21,012 bases of DNA from Deltaproteobacteria bacterium UBA5756 (GCA_002418985.1 DIFE01000096.1:1-21012), one strand, 5' to 3'. Positions 1 through 7,740 are shown, counted from the first letter of the stretch. Notes: generated by a model from the letters alone, not told the origin. Program-made: numbers and translations.

Positions 1-16
1 GACACCTTCGGTTGAT

Positions 17-44
17 GTAGTCAATCGTAGTCAATGTAGTCAAT
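17..44. repeat. Short tandem repeat, three copies of GTAGTCAAT
   Basis: Three copies of the 9-mer GTAGTCAAT lie almost back to back, with one extra C between the first and second. They sit just beyond the 3' end of the minus-strand tRNA-Lys gene. No function is visible. Tandem 9-mers beside a tRNA can be slippage products or the scar of an integration event, but no integrase or second copy of the tRNA end is present here. Confidence 0.7.
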
Positions 45-71
45 TCGATGAAAACGTAAACCGTTGGTAAA

Positions 72-148
72 TGGTGGGCCGTCAAGGATTCGAACCTTGG
101 ACCAATTGATTAAGAGTCAACTGCTCTACCGGACTGAGCTAACGGCCC
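72..148 (-). tRNA. tRNA-Lys (anticodon CTT)
   Basis: The minus strand folds into a complete 77-nt cloverleaf. The acceptor stem GGGCCGT pairs with ACGGCCC over seven base pairs, followed by discriminator A and an encoded CCA. The D arm has TAGCTCAG, the T arm has GGTTCGAATCC, and the anticodon loop CTCTTAA gives anticodon CTT, which reads AAG lysine codons. The encoded CCA means the 3' end need not be added after transcription. A plausible promoter lies directly upstream, so the gene is probably transcribed alone. Confidence 0.97.
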
Positions 149-159
149 CTGAGATCGTT

Positions 160-188
160 TTTATAACATACACGGGGGTTATGTGCAA
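160..188 (-). promoter_or_regulatory. Sigma-70-type promoter for tRNA-Lys
   Basis: On the minus strand TTGCAC (-35) and TATAAA (-10) are separated by exactly 17 bp. The predicted start is about five nucleotides before the mature tRNA 5' end, a normal short leader for RNase P. The -35 box matches the consensus at only three of six positions. Confidence 0.6.
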
Positions 189-383
189 TACCAATTTCAT
201 TATTTTCACCTCGCGTAGAATCGTTCCGGTTTCTCTAAAACGCAGTCGTGCCGGTATCTTGCGCGGTACAGGAAGCACCTCGATAATATGCGTTTGATAA
301 GTGAGTTCTCATCGCTTTCTTATCGCGATCGTCGGAGACCAGTCGTCATAGGGGCTGCAATGCCGTCTCTGGGACTCACGGTA

Positions 384-707
384 CTACATGCCTCCCCCGG
401 TAGCTTGCTCCCGAGGCTGAATTTTAGGTTCGTAAAACTCGAATATTCGTACGATGGGCGGTCCTTTCAGCATACCGCCCGCGACTTCCTGAAGTTTCGG
501 CCACAAACTTGCTGTGGCAGCCTCGGCGTCCCCCTTTGATTCCCACAGGCTTAGAGCGCCGCACTCACCGGTTTCGTAGTCATTGAAGAACGTTGCGCCT
601 TTAAATCCTTTCATGGTTTTGTAAATGGGGGCAAACGTATCGGCCACCATCTCCGCCGTTGAACGCATCCCAGGTCCAAAATTCACCACGATCAGTCGCG
701 TATACAT
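384..707 (-). CDS. Small ABM-like (dimeric alpha/beta barrel) protein
   Basis: A 107-residue soluble protein with no signal peptide or membrane segment. Its pattern is that of the antibiotic-biosynthesis-monooxygenase-like ferredoxin fold: an N-terminal strand (LIVVNFGPG), a helix leading to FAPIYKTMKGFKGATFF, then ALSLWESKGDAEAA and a C-terminal strand (VRIFEFYEP). Such proteins are cofactor-free monooxygenases, haem-handling proteins or simply dimeric barrels of unknown activity, so no substrate is assigned. The start has a purine-rich site (AAAGGGGG) about eight bases upstream. It follows the dehydrogenase gene on the same strand after about 210 bp with no clear promoter or terminator between, so co-transcription is possible but unproven. 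The C-terminal tail ending in GGGM is probably disordered. Confidence 0.8.
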   Translation of the reverse strand: MYTRLIVVNFGPGMRSTAEMVADTFAPIYKTMKGFKGATFFNDYETGECGALSLWESKGDAEAATASLWPKLQEVAGGMLKGPPIVRIFEFYEPKIQPREQATGGGM

Positions 708-916
708 GGGTGCACCCCCTTTCTTTCATTGGAAATAGCGGAACCCACCCGCATCTCATGCCTCGTCTCATACCTTGTCCCAATATGGCGAAAAATCCGG
801 GGAGGCGAGCATCCCGGCCGGCATGGGCATCTTCCATCATCTCCTTCGCATACGATCTGTGTCTACTCCAAGTATAGCACCGCACCCGGCTTTGACCGAT
901 GAGGTATCCGGCGATG

Positions 917-1861
917 TCATAAGGGGCCCAGTCCGTCGATGGCCCGGCGCAGGGTCTGCGCGCTTTCCATCAGGGCCGATCGTTCCAGGTCGTTAAGGGG
1001 CAGCGGCAGACTTGCCAGCACGCCCTGACCGCCCAGGATATGGGGCCGTGAAAGAGTTACGTCGGAGATGCCTTCGCAATCGGACATGAAAGTGCTGACG
1101 GTAAGTATTGCCCTGTGATCGTGGAGAATCACATCGATAATATGGGCGAGCGCACTGCCGATCCCGTAGTAGGTCGCTCCTTTGCCGGAGATGATATGGT
1201 ATGCGGCCCGTCTGACGTCATCGCCCATTTTCTCTTTCTGAGACTCGTCAAGTTTCTTTCCGAGAAGACGGCAAATCTCATCGATTGTCAATCCCGCTAC
1301 CCTTGCGAGCGACCAGGCCATTACTTCCGAGTCGCCATGTTCTCCAATGACGTAGGCATGGACATAATTGCTGTCAATATCGAGAAACTGGCCGAGAAGC
1401 GTCCTGAAACGGGCTGTATCGAGGACCGTGCCAGTCCCGATCACCCGTGACGAAGGTACACCCAATCCTTCGGCTATCCGGCTTGCAACATGAGTCATCA
1501 CATCCACGGGATTCGTGGTGATCACCAGGACCGAACCGGGCGCATGTTCAAGTATCGCCGGGATAACATCCCGAAATATGGCCGCATTATCAGCCGCCAG
1601 GTCAAGGCGCGACTGTCCATCCAGCCTGCTTCTTCCGGCCGCCACAATGACGGCGGAGCTGCCTTCGAGATCGGCATAATCGCCCTGCCGTATAACAACG
1701 GAATGTCCGAAGGGAACGGCGTGGAGAATGTCGGCGGCTTCCGCCTGTGCACGCGTCGTATTCTTGTCGACGAGGATGATCTCCGTCCCAAAACCTTTCA
1801 TGACGATTGTGTAAGCTGCGGTCGAGCCTACAAGGCCTGCGCCGATAATCCCTATCTTCAT
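917..1861 (-). CDS. L-lactate/malate dehydrogenase family protein, possibly malate-specific
   Basis: A 314-residue NAD-dependent 2-hydroxyacid dehydrogenase of the LDH/MDH superfamily. The Rossmann motif GIIGAGLVGS is at residues 4-13, and Asp32 ends beta-2 (VDKN), favouring NAD. Catalytic residues are visible: Arg85 (LDH Arg109), Asp148 and Arg151 (LDTAR), His175 (GEHGDSEV) and the ATYYGI segment at 229-234 typical of LDH. The position that separates LDH (Gln102) from MDH (Arg102) is Arg79 here, so oxaloacetate/malate or another dicarboxylate may be preferred although the rest of the sequence is LDH-like. The ATG chosen immediately precedes the first strand and has GGAGGG upstream; a longer in-frame extension has no homologous character. 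The baeRF-type gene ends 37 bp upstream, so the two are probably one operon. Confidence 0.93.
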   Translation of the reverse strand: MKIGIIGAGLVGSTAAYTIVMKGFGTEIILVDKNTTRAQAEAADILHAVPFGHSVVIRQGDYADLEGSSAVIVAAGRSRLDGQSRLDLAADNAAIFRDVIPAILEHAPGSVLVITTNPVDVMTHVASRIAEGLGVPSSRVIGTGTVLDTARFRTLLGQFLDIDSNYVHAYVIGEHGDSEVMAWSLARVAGLTIDEICRLLGKKLDESQKEKMGDDVRRAAYHIISGKGATYYGIGSALAHIIDVILHDHRAILTVSTFMSDCEGISDVTLSRPHILGGQGVLASLPLPLNDLERSALMESAQTLRRAIDGLGPL

Positions 1862-1898
1862 CGTCCCGCCCCCTCCATCCATGCTTTGCTTTCCATGA

Positions 1899-3053
1899 TC
1901 AATATCGAAAGACAGCTGCCGGCGACGACAGTCCGGGTACCGATCCGGGTGCAATATCATAGATAGCGCCGCCCTTCAGGTATGTGTACGCGCAGGCAAG
2001 GTCCAGAAGGTCTTCGTCATCCCCCGAACGGCTTTCGTGCAGGTCGACTTTGCGATTGACCGGGTCAAACCTCCCCCATTGAGGCACCCGGGGCGACACA
2101 AGAAGGGAATCGACACGCCCGCCGAATGCTTCGGGCAGAATGGTTTCGATGTCGTTTGCGGTCCGGCCTGTACCGGCGAGATTGAGATACGAATCGATTG
2201 CTTCGTCACGGGCGGCAAGAAAATGAGAACCCATGACCCCGACTGCCCTCTCGTGAAGCTCGGCATCAGTCCGATCCTCGGGATTGATCGCGAGGTTCTC
2301 GCTGGCGAGATAGGGATAACTGTTTGCCTTTTTGTAGATTCCGAAAAGGTGATCGAGGCCGGCGAAGAGAAGCGGTGCCTTTTCCTGTCCTATTACACCG
2401 GCGACCCCATGGTCGACCATCTTGAAGTATTGCAGGATGTTGCTTTTCTTATCATCGATTCCCCCGCCCTGACCATGAAATACGGCGATGCCTCTCCCTC
2501 CCGATTGAGGCGCATTCGTGTGATATTGAAGCTGCTTCTGCTGTTCATTGTACTGCATGGCCTCCTCGAAATTTTTCGGCACCTTATCCATGACAAGTTC
2601 GTTCATGCTGTAACGGGAACATTGAAAAAACCGCGCCCCGTTGAGACCCAGCGCAAGCATGAAAAAGCGGCTGTCATTGTAGACGAGACCGAGCACGGGC
2701 TTTAGATGGAAACGGCCCGACACCGTGACGTTCTCATCAAACCTGAGGGGGAGGCGAAAATAAAAAAGGTCCCTCCCCGACATGAAGGCGCAAAAACCCT
2801 CACTCTGAAAGAATGACCAGAATTGATTATTGTTGACGAGCGGCTTTATGCAGGACAAGAAGTCCTCCACCTGCCCGGAACGCAGGTGTTTTGCGTTGAG
2901 CAGCTCCTCGGCTTTGCGAACAAGGTTTTTGAAACGAATCTGGTTCTGTCTCTTTTCAGGACCCGTCCGGAAAGCCGGCATGTAAAGAGAAACGCACAGT
3001 TCGTCTCTGTACTCCATCAAAACGCTCAGTTGCTCTTTCGAAAGAATATCCAT
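1899..3053 (-). CDS. baeRF-type (bacterial archaeo-eukaryotic release-factor-like) protein
   Basis: A 384-residue soluble protein that resembles the bacterial proteins described as homologues of archaeal/eukaryotic release factor 1 (baeRF families; I think of family 3 but am unsure). Family-like landmarks are VSLYMPAFRTGPE (residues 21-33), RLPLRFDENVTVSGRFHLKPVL (100-121), a Gly-rich HGQGGG loop (193-198), WGRFDPVNRKVDLHE (326-340) and a DEDLLDLA helix near residue 346. eRF1-like proteins contact the ribosome or hydrolyse peptidyl-tRNA through a glycine-glutamine loop. Whether HGQGGG is that loop is a guess, and no activity is established for this protein. Start: ATG with GAGGTG upstream. 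First gene of a probable operon with the LDH-like dehydrogenase, behind a consensus -24/-12 promoter. Confidence 0.8.
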   Translation of the reverse strand: MDILSKEQLSVLMEYRDELCVSLYMPAFRTGPEKRQNQIRFKNLVRKAEELLNAKHLRSGQVEDFLSCIKPLVNNNQFWSFFQSEGFCAFMSGRDLFYFRLPLRFDENVTVSGRFHLKPVLGLVYNDSRFFMLALGLNGARFFQCSRYSMNELVMDKVPKNFEEAMQYNEQQKQLQYHTNAPQSGGRGIAVFHGQGGGIDDKKSNILQYFKMVDHGVAGVIGQEKAPLLFAGLDHLFGIYKKANSYPYLASENLAINPEDRTDAELHERAVGVMGSHFLAARDEAIDSYLNLAGTGRTANDIETILPEAFGGRVDSLLVSPRVPQWGRFDPVNRKVDLHESRSGDDEDLLDLACAYTYLKGGAIYDIAPGSVPGLSSPAAVFRY

Positions 3054-3135
3054 GAAGACCCACCTCTCTTTATAATAATGTACCTGTACCCCACGCACGG
3101 GCAGATAACGGACCGACGCCCAGCATGTTCAGGGA

Positions 3136-3151
3136 TGCAAGGGTGGTGCCA
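3136..3151 (-). promoter_or_regulatory. Sigma-54 (-24/-12) promoter for the baeRF/dehydrogenase operon
   Basis: The minus strand reads TGGCACCACCCTTGCA, matching all 11 fixed positions of the sigma-54 consensus TGGCAC-N5-TTGCW with correct spacing. Initiation would give a leader of roughly 70 nt before the baeRF-type start codon. This is the best-scoring such site I found in the window. Confidence 0.78.
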
Positions 3152-3204
3152 GCGTCCAAAAGGCTATAAAACCGCATAGTTCACATATTTGAAGTACATC
3201 GAAT

Positions 3205-3218
3205 CCCCAGCGGTGGGG
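3205..3218. repeat. Short perfect inverted repeat CCCCA-GCGG-TGGGG
   Basis: A 5-bp perfect inverted repeat with a 4-nt spacer. It lies about 55-70 bp upstream of the -24 element of the sigma-54 promoter and upstream of the divergent EEP gene. It could be an activator-binding site, but it does not resemble the larger palindrome found beside the NtrC-type regulator. Confidence 0.4.
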
Positions 3219-3252
3219 TATTATGCCACAAAGAAGATGGTTTCGGCGAAAC

Positions 3253-3281
3253 TTGAAACTATCTGTGTTTTGACCTATCCT
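3253..3281 (+). promoter_or_regulatory. Sigma-70-type promoter of the EEP-family gene
   Basis: TTGAAA (five of six -35 positions), a 17-bp spacer and TATCCT (four of six -10 positions). The expected start point falls on or next to the A of the ATG at 3288. No Shine-Dalgarno sequence precedes that ATG, so the mRNA may be leaderless. Confidence 0.5.
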
Positions 3282-3287
3282 TATTTC

Positions 3288-4040
3288 ATGCATACGCCTC
3301 TGAAGTTTTCCATCATGACCTACAATGTGCACAGCTGCATCGGTAATGACGGAAAAAACATGCCGCTGAGGATAGCACAGATAATTGCAGGGCTCCATCC
3401 CGATATTGTGGCGTTGCAGGAACTGGATGTCGGTCTTAGCCGTACGGGATGCGTTGACCAGGCACGCATGATAGCCTGTGAACTGGATATGAACTTTCAT
3501 TTTCATCCCAGCCTCTATATTCAGAAAGGGCGGTACGGCAATGCCATCCTGAGCCGCTATCCCATCCGACCCGTCAAGACCGGAGGCCTTCCTTCGCGTC
3601 GGAAAGAACCCCGCAGAGGGGCCCTCTGGGTTGAAGTCGACATCGACGGCCATAGCATACAGGTCATCAACACCCACCTTGGACTCACACCGGTCCGGCG
3701 CCGGACTCAATCAGCCGTGCTCTTAGGCCCCGACTGGCTTGGCAATGCGCGGTGCCGTCCCCCGATCGTGCTGTGCGGCGACATGAATGCCACTCCAGGA
3801 TCCTACGTTCATCATGACTTTTCGCAAAAGCTGGCCGATGCCCAGCTCTCTCTTCCGGGAAATCACCGGCCCAGGAGGACCTGGCCCAGCATCACTCCGT
3901 TTCTTCGGCTCGACCATGTTTTCCTTTCACGGGAAATCGTGGTGAGAAACTGCAAGGTTCCCCGCTCCATGAATGCAAAAATGGCGTCGGACCATCTTCC
4001 GCTGCTTGTGGAAGTGCAATTGCCGGACGGGAAGATTTAA
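3288..4040 (+). CDS. Endonuclease/exonuclease/phosphatase (EEP) family hydrolase
   Basis: A 250-residue metal-dependent phosphohydrolase of the EEP (DNase I / exonuclease III / inositol-phosphatase) fold. All signature motifs are in order: MTYNVHSC with Asn13, ALQELD with Glu45, RYGNAILSRYP, INTHLG with His130, CGDMNATP with Asp165 and Asn167, LDHVF with Asp209-His210, and SDHLPLLVE with Asp235-His236. The catalytic set is complete, so it should be active. Substrate cannot be read from the sequence: this sub-group includes phospholipid-directed phosphodiesterases and nucleases. No signal peptide or membrane segment is seen. In-frame starts also exist further upstream (TTG at 3189, ATG at 3237), but homologues usually begin a few residues before the TYNVH strand, and a promoter ends just before 3288. 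It is divergent from the baeRF gene and convergent with htrA. Confidence 0.88.
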   Translation: MHTPLKFSIMTYNVHSCIGNDGKNMPLRIAQIIAGLHPDIVALQELDVGLSRTGCVDQARMIACELDMNFHFHPSLYIQKGRYGNAILSRYPIRPVKTGGLPSRRKEPRRGALWVEVDIDGHSIQVINTHLGLTPVRRRTQSAVLLGPDWLGNARCRPPIVLCGDMNATPGSYVHHDFSQKLADAQLSLPGNHRPRRTWPSITPFLRLDHVFLSREIVVRNCKVPRSMNAKMASDHLPLLVEVQLPDGKI

Positions 4041-4065
4041 GTCCGCCTGATAGCACGAAATGAGG

Positions 4066-4082
4066 CCCGCATCATGTGCGGG
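4066..4082. terminator. Small hairpin between convergent genes
   Basis: CCCGCA and TGCGGG form a perfect 6-bp stem with a 5-nt loop (TCATG) in the gap between the EEP gene and the convergent htrA gene. No T-tract follows on either strand, so it would be a weak or Rho-assisted bidirectional terminator at best. Confidence 0.35.
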
Positions 4083-4145
4083 ATCTACCGGAACTGTTCG
4101 ACTTTGGAATAAACGATCGTGTCATCGGGGCCGGACAACGAACCT

Positions 4146-5600
4146 TTATTCATCCCGAAGCACAACGAAGAAAGTGGTACCCAACCTGTCGATCATCATG
4201 AGCACGCCTATTTCCGGTTCTGCTTTTTTGAGGACCGCCAGGTAGTCTTTATCGTCTTTGACACGCCTGCCATTAACAAGGACAACTACGTCATCGGCCA
4301 TCAAGGATGCGGCATGGGCGGGGGAACCCATCTCCACCCGGGTTATAACCACGCCTTCAAGGTCGGGGCGCCCCACCTTTTGCGCGATCCCGGGTGTTAT
4401 TGTCCTGACTGCAAGCCCAAAGGGCCTCCTTTCTTCAGAGGTGGTCACTCTAATACGGCCGGACTGAAATTTTTCCTCATCCGTGGTGGTGATCGCGGCT
4501 GTAAAACCTTTGCCGTTGCGGATCCCTTCCACGTCCACAGTTTGCCCTATCCTTTTCTCCTGGATCGTGTTGATCACAAACTGTGTGTTGGCCGCCTGTT
4601 TTCCCTCAACTGCAACAATGACGTCGCCCGGCTTCAACCCGGCCATGTCTGCGGGACCCTTTTTCACGACCTGCCTCACCAGCGCCCCCGGGCCCTTGAG
4701 GCCGAAGTATCTCTTGAGGTCCGGAGTAAGGTCCTGGAGCCCCAACCCCACCCATGAACGCAAGACCTTTCCCTGTTCGATCAAGTCATGGACCACCCTT
4801 TTTACGAGATTGATGGGGATTGCGAAGCCGATACCCTGACCCGGCCGGACCACGATGGAGTTAATCCCTATCACCTCCCCCTTTATATTCACCAGGGGAC
4901 CTCCGCTGTTTCCTGGATTGATCGAGGCATCAGTCTGGATGAGTTCACCCAGTGAGCTCATCCCGAAACCGGGGCGGCTTTTCGCGCTGATTACTCCCAG
5001 GGTCACACTTTTCTCGAAACCATAAGGGGAGCCTATTGCTATCGCCCATTCGCCCGGTTCTATTCGCTCCGAATCCCCAAGTCGCGGCACCTTGAGCCCG
5101 TCGGCCTTGATCCGCACGAGGGCGAGGTCCGTCTTGCTGTCGCTGCCGGCAACCTTTCCATCAAAGACGCTCCCATCGTGGAGTTGGACAACCACCCTGA
5201 TCGCATCTGCTACAACATGATAGTTTGTCAGCACATATCCGTCCGAGGTCACGATCAGTCCTGAAGCCTCGCGTATTCCCGTACGTTTTCCCGGCGATGT
5301 CTTGCGTCTTAGCAGTTCCTCAAGAAACTGCCGCAGATTCTCTTCGTCAATACCCTCTTCCCCGTCGGGCAATTGCAGTCCCTCCAGTACCCTCTCAGCG
5401 CGTATCGATACAACTGACGGCCCCACATCCCGCACAACGGCAACGAAGGAATTCTCTTCGGCCGCCGGGCCGGCGGGCGGCGTGATTGTCTGCGGACCGT
5501 CAACATTTGCCCACGCGCATCCGGCTCCCTGGGCTGCAACGTACAGAAAAAATACGAGAATAAGCTTGCAGACCACCTGACATGCCGGATATCTCTTCAC
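4146..5600 (-). CDS. HtrA/DegP-type periplasmic serine protease with two PDZ domains
   Basis: A 484-residue envelope quality-control protease. A hydrophobic export signal covers about residues 8-31. The trypsin-like domain carries the triad His128 (LTNYHVVADA), Asp158 (DSKTDLALV) and Ser232 (NPGNSGGPL). PDZ1 covers about 283-373 and PDZ2 about 393-482, matching the DegP/DegQ layout, so it is a complete chaperone-protease. The start is GTG with TAAGGA seven bases upstream. A cysteine at residue 28 near the end of the signal does not sit in a convincing lipobox. It is the last gene of a three-gene run with the kinase-like genes (gaps of 10 and 18 bp), so it is probably transcribed from the -24/-12 element ahead of that operon. 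A link between HtrA and these kinases is not one I know. Confidence 0.96.
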   Translation of the reverse strand: MKRYPACQVVCKLILVFFLYVAAQGAGCAWANVDGPQTITPPAGPAAEENSFVAVVRDVGPSVVSIRAERVLEGLQLPDGEEGIDEENLRQFLEELLRRKTSPGKRTGIREASGLIVTSDGYVLTNYHVVADAIRVVVQLHDGSVFDGKVAGSDSKTDLALVRIKADGLKVPRLGDSERIEPGEWAIAIGSPYGFEKSVTLGVISAKSRPGFGMSSLGELIQTDASINPGNSGGPLVNIKGEVIGINSIVVRPGQGIGFAIPINLVKRVVHDLIEQGKVLRSWVGLGLQDLTPDLKRYFGLKGPGALVRQVVKKGPADMAGLKPGDVIVAVEGKQAANTQFVINTIQEKRIGQTVDVEGIRNGKGFTAAITTTDEEKFQSGRIRVTTSEERRPFGLAVRTITPGIAQKVGRPDLEGVVITRVEMGSPAHAASLMADDVVVLVNGRRVKDDKDYLAVLKKAEPEIGVLMMIDRLGTTFFVVLRDE

Positions 5601-5610
5601 AATACAATCC

Positions 5611-6204
5611 TTACAGGAAAATTATTTTTCCATCAACCGAACGTCTCTTGACTTTATCATGCCCCTTACCAACAAAACCAAGGGCCTCGAGCCCGCTGAG
5701 TACTCTACGGGCGCCGTCGGTGACGGACGTATGAGCTGAATCTATACGAACCTCCGGAGAGGAGGGTTTTTCGTAGGGGATGCCCGCGCCGGGCAAGCTT
5801 CTGATCTCGCCGCTGTCGGCTTTTTTCCAGAGTCCTTTAGGATCACGGGCACGGCAGAGCGCTTCAGGACAGTCAACGAAGACCTCGGCGAATTTTTCGA
5901 TGTGCAGGCGGGCCGTTGCACGGTAAAACCGTCGAGGCGCAGTGGCGGATATCACGACATTGACCCCGCTTTCTGTAAGATGCTCGGCAAGATAGACCAC
6001 GACGCCGTAGAACCAGTCCCTCTCTTCGTCCGTGTAGACAGGGCGCGGTGTCAGCACTCGTCTGAGTTCATCGGAATCGAAAAGCACCACGGTAACGCCG
6101 CGCTCCGATAACATCTCGCACATCTTTTCCGCCATCACCGTTTTCCCCGACGACGGCAACCCCGTGAACCATACCGCGAATCCTGATTTTGCTGCCGGGT
6201 TCAT
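5611..6204 (-). CDS. Adenylyl-sulfate-kinase-like P-loop kinase
   Basis: A 197-residue P-loop kinase of the APS kinase (CysC) type. Walker A is GLPSSGKT (residues 15-22). FDSDELR (42-48) replaces the usual LDGDNVR. The helix ending in YLAEHL, the strand NVVISATAP, the FVDCPEALCRARDPKGLWKKA segment (109-129) and PYEKPSSPEVRID (143-155) follow the APS kinase order. APS kinases phosphorylate adenosine 5'-phosphosulfate to PAPS. No sulfate-assimilation gene is nearby, and the substrate-binding region around residues 50-68 diverges from CysC, so another small substrate is quite possible. Start: ATG with AGGAGG upstream. It lies 18 bp after the phosphotransferase-like gene and 10 bp before htrA. 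Confidence 0.85.
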   Translation of the reverse strand: MNPAAKSGFAVWFTGLPSSGKTVMAEKMCEMLSERGVTVVLFDSDELRRVLTPRPVYTDEERDWFYGVVVYLAEHLTESGVNVVISATAPRRFYRATARLHIEKFAEVFVDCPEALCRARDPKGLWKKADSGEIRSLPGAGIPYEKPSSPEVRIDSAHTSVTDGARRVLSGLEALGFVGKGHDKVKRRSVDGKIIFL

Positions 6205-6222
6205 CGTCCGTTCCTCCTCCTG

Positions 6223-7308
6223 CTAAGCGATATAGTCATTGACCCTATTGTAGTCAAAGCGTTTTGTCTTCAATATCCTGTGAATGAAATTGAAAAGCTT
6301 CCGTCTCACATCATCAGAAATGTCCGGGTACCACAAGGGACTCGCAAGCACCAGCGCCCGCCAGGCAAACCATGGCTGCACCACGCTTTGAATCCCGTCG
6401 TCGGGACGGAAGGCTAGATAGCTTTTCCAGAAGAGATCATGAAGCTCCCTCAGGGGGCCTTCAAGACGGCCATACCGCTGCAATGAGAAAAAAAGATAAT
6501 TGATTGCCATACAGCTCACGTCATCCGCGGCTTCACCCCAAGGGCCTCTGCTTCGGTCAAGGACCCAGAAAAGATCTTCCTTCTCGAAAACGATATTGAA
6601 AGGATGGAAATCCCCGTGGACCTGGCAGAGGCGGCCCGGAACACTTTTCAGGCGCCAGCGCCACGCGTTTGCCGTCTCTTCGATGGAACGTAATTCCTTG
6701 TCGGTGATCGTCTCGGCATCGGGCTGGTAGCTGTCCGTCAGGCCCATGATGCCCTCTCCATGGCCAACGAGGTCTCTGAGCCTGCGTATCCACAAACGGG
6801 GTTCATCAAGCCGCAACTGATGTATCTGTGCCAGATAGGAGGCCAGTTTCTCAACCCGTCGGCGATCAAGTCCGCCAAGGGTGCCTCCGTCGCGAATGCG
6901 CATCAGATCGTGTGCGTAGGGCACACCGCGCCGAAACCCCGTCACAAGGACCAGTTCCCTGGCATGACCCAGGGACACCATACTCCCGTTGTCCTCAAGG
7001 GCAACCATATCAACGGCGGGAACATGGCGGGGCAGGACATTGAAGGTCTGATAGTCGAGCCAAACAGCCGCTGCCCTGTCGTCTTCCCGTTCCCTGCCAA
7101 ACGCGTTGGGGCGAATCCGATGGAATACCAGGCGCTTCCTCTTGCCGCCGATAACACACAGGACAAGAATCGGGCGGCCATAACCGAATTTCTTCATCTC
7201 CTGGTCGGCGGCCGTTTTTCCCGATAGTTCCCGAACGTTTATTATCCGCACCCGCTCGAAAAACCGTTCGGAAAGATACCGGCTTATTTCACTTTCATTG
7301 ATCTCCAT
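6223..7308 (-). CDS. APH/choline-kinase-like phosphotransferase
   Basis: A 361-residue protein with the C-terminal lobe of the aminoglycoside-phosphotransferase kinase fold: the catalytic loop HGDFHPFNIVF at residues 231-241 (Asp233, Asn238) and the metal-binding aspartate Asp251 in WVLDRSRG, replacing the usual D-x-D/DFG-like motif. The N-terminal lobe is divergent, with a possible ATP-binding lysine among KRKRLVFHR. The family phosphorylates hydroxyl groups of small molecules such as antibiotics, choline and sugars; no substrate can be named. First gene of the kinase-kinase-htrA operon. The ATG has no good ribosome-binding site, and the predicted sigma-54 start lies only about 12 nt upstream, so translation may start weakly here or further in. 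APH-like and P-loop kinases also occur fused in single proteins, so the adjacent pair may cooperate. Confidence 0.82.
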   Translation of the reverse strand: MEINESEISRYLSERFFERVRIINVRELSGKTAADQEMKKFGYGRPILVLCVIGGKRKRLVFHRIRPNAFGREREDDRAAAVWLDYQTFNVLPRHVPAVDMVALEDNGSMVSLGHARELVLVTGFRRGVPYAHDLMRIRDGGTLGGLDRRRVEKLASYLAQIHQLRLDEPRLWIRRLRDLVGHGEGIMGLTDSYQPDAETITDKELRSIEETANAWRWRLKSVPGRLCQVHGDFHPFNIVFEKEDLFWVLDRSRGPWGEAADDVSCMAINYLFFSLQRYGRLEGPLRELHDLFWKSYLAFRPDDGIQSVVQPWFAWRALVLASPLWYPDISDDVRRKLFNFIHRILKTKRFDYNRVNDYIA

Positions 7309-7330
7309 TCACAGTCTCGCTTGGCAGTAA

Positions 7331-7346
7331 AGCAACATTGATGCCA
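7331..7346 (-). promoter_or_regulatory. Sigma-54 (-24/-12) promoter for the APH-kinase-htrA operon
   Basis: The minus strand reads TGGCATCAATGTTGCT, matching TGGCAC-N5-TTGCW at 10 of 11 positions with exact spacing. Transcription would start about 12 nt before the annotated ATG, which is a short leader. Confidence 0.6.
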
Positions 7347-7739
7347 CCCGGGCAGGCCGTCCTTGAATGCATGGTATCACAGGATATTATGATCCGCGTC
7401 CTCTTGTTATGCCTGGCCGTATCTGCCTCACTTGGGGCACTATGCCACAGGACCTGTCGGTTTCCCTCCCATGCTTTCAGCACGAACGACAGCGGTCTTC
7501 CTGTAGAGCCGGCCGAGGGGCTTTAGATGACCGAGAACAGCTGGAAATCCTCCTGGATAACCTAATTCCTTATACGAAATCTCTCCTGGATTTAAGGCCT
7601 TCGCCGGAATCACGGAGAATGAAAGGTTTCTGTCGGGGAAACGAAAAGGAAACAAAAAAGGCTGGGGGGTACGGCCCGCTGCAGCGTATTATCACTACCC
7701 GCGGTGCCGCCCCCTTCCGATAGAGGCTGATTGTTATAT
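7347..7739. other. Intergenic stretch without a confident gene
   Basis: About 390 bp with no convincing coding sequence on either strand. The only possible gene is a 45-codon plus-strand reading frame from the ATG at 7389 whose start looks like a short export signal; I do not call it. Any enhancer for the sigma-54 promoter at 7331-7346 should lie here, but only weak palindromes are visible, such as GGCACTATGCC near 7434. Confidence 0.5.
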
Positions 7740-7740
7740 C

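Noticed and set aside
601..885. Minus-strand open frame of 94 codons overlapping the ABM-like gene start
   Set aside because: No ribosome site, cysteine/arginine-rich shadow composition, and it overlaps a better-supported gene.
3129..3710. Long minus-strand open frame (193 codons) across the EEP gene
   Set aside because: The opposite strand carries all EEP catalytic motifs in order; the minus frame has no family pattern.
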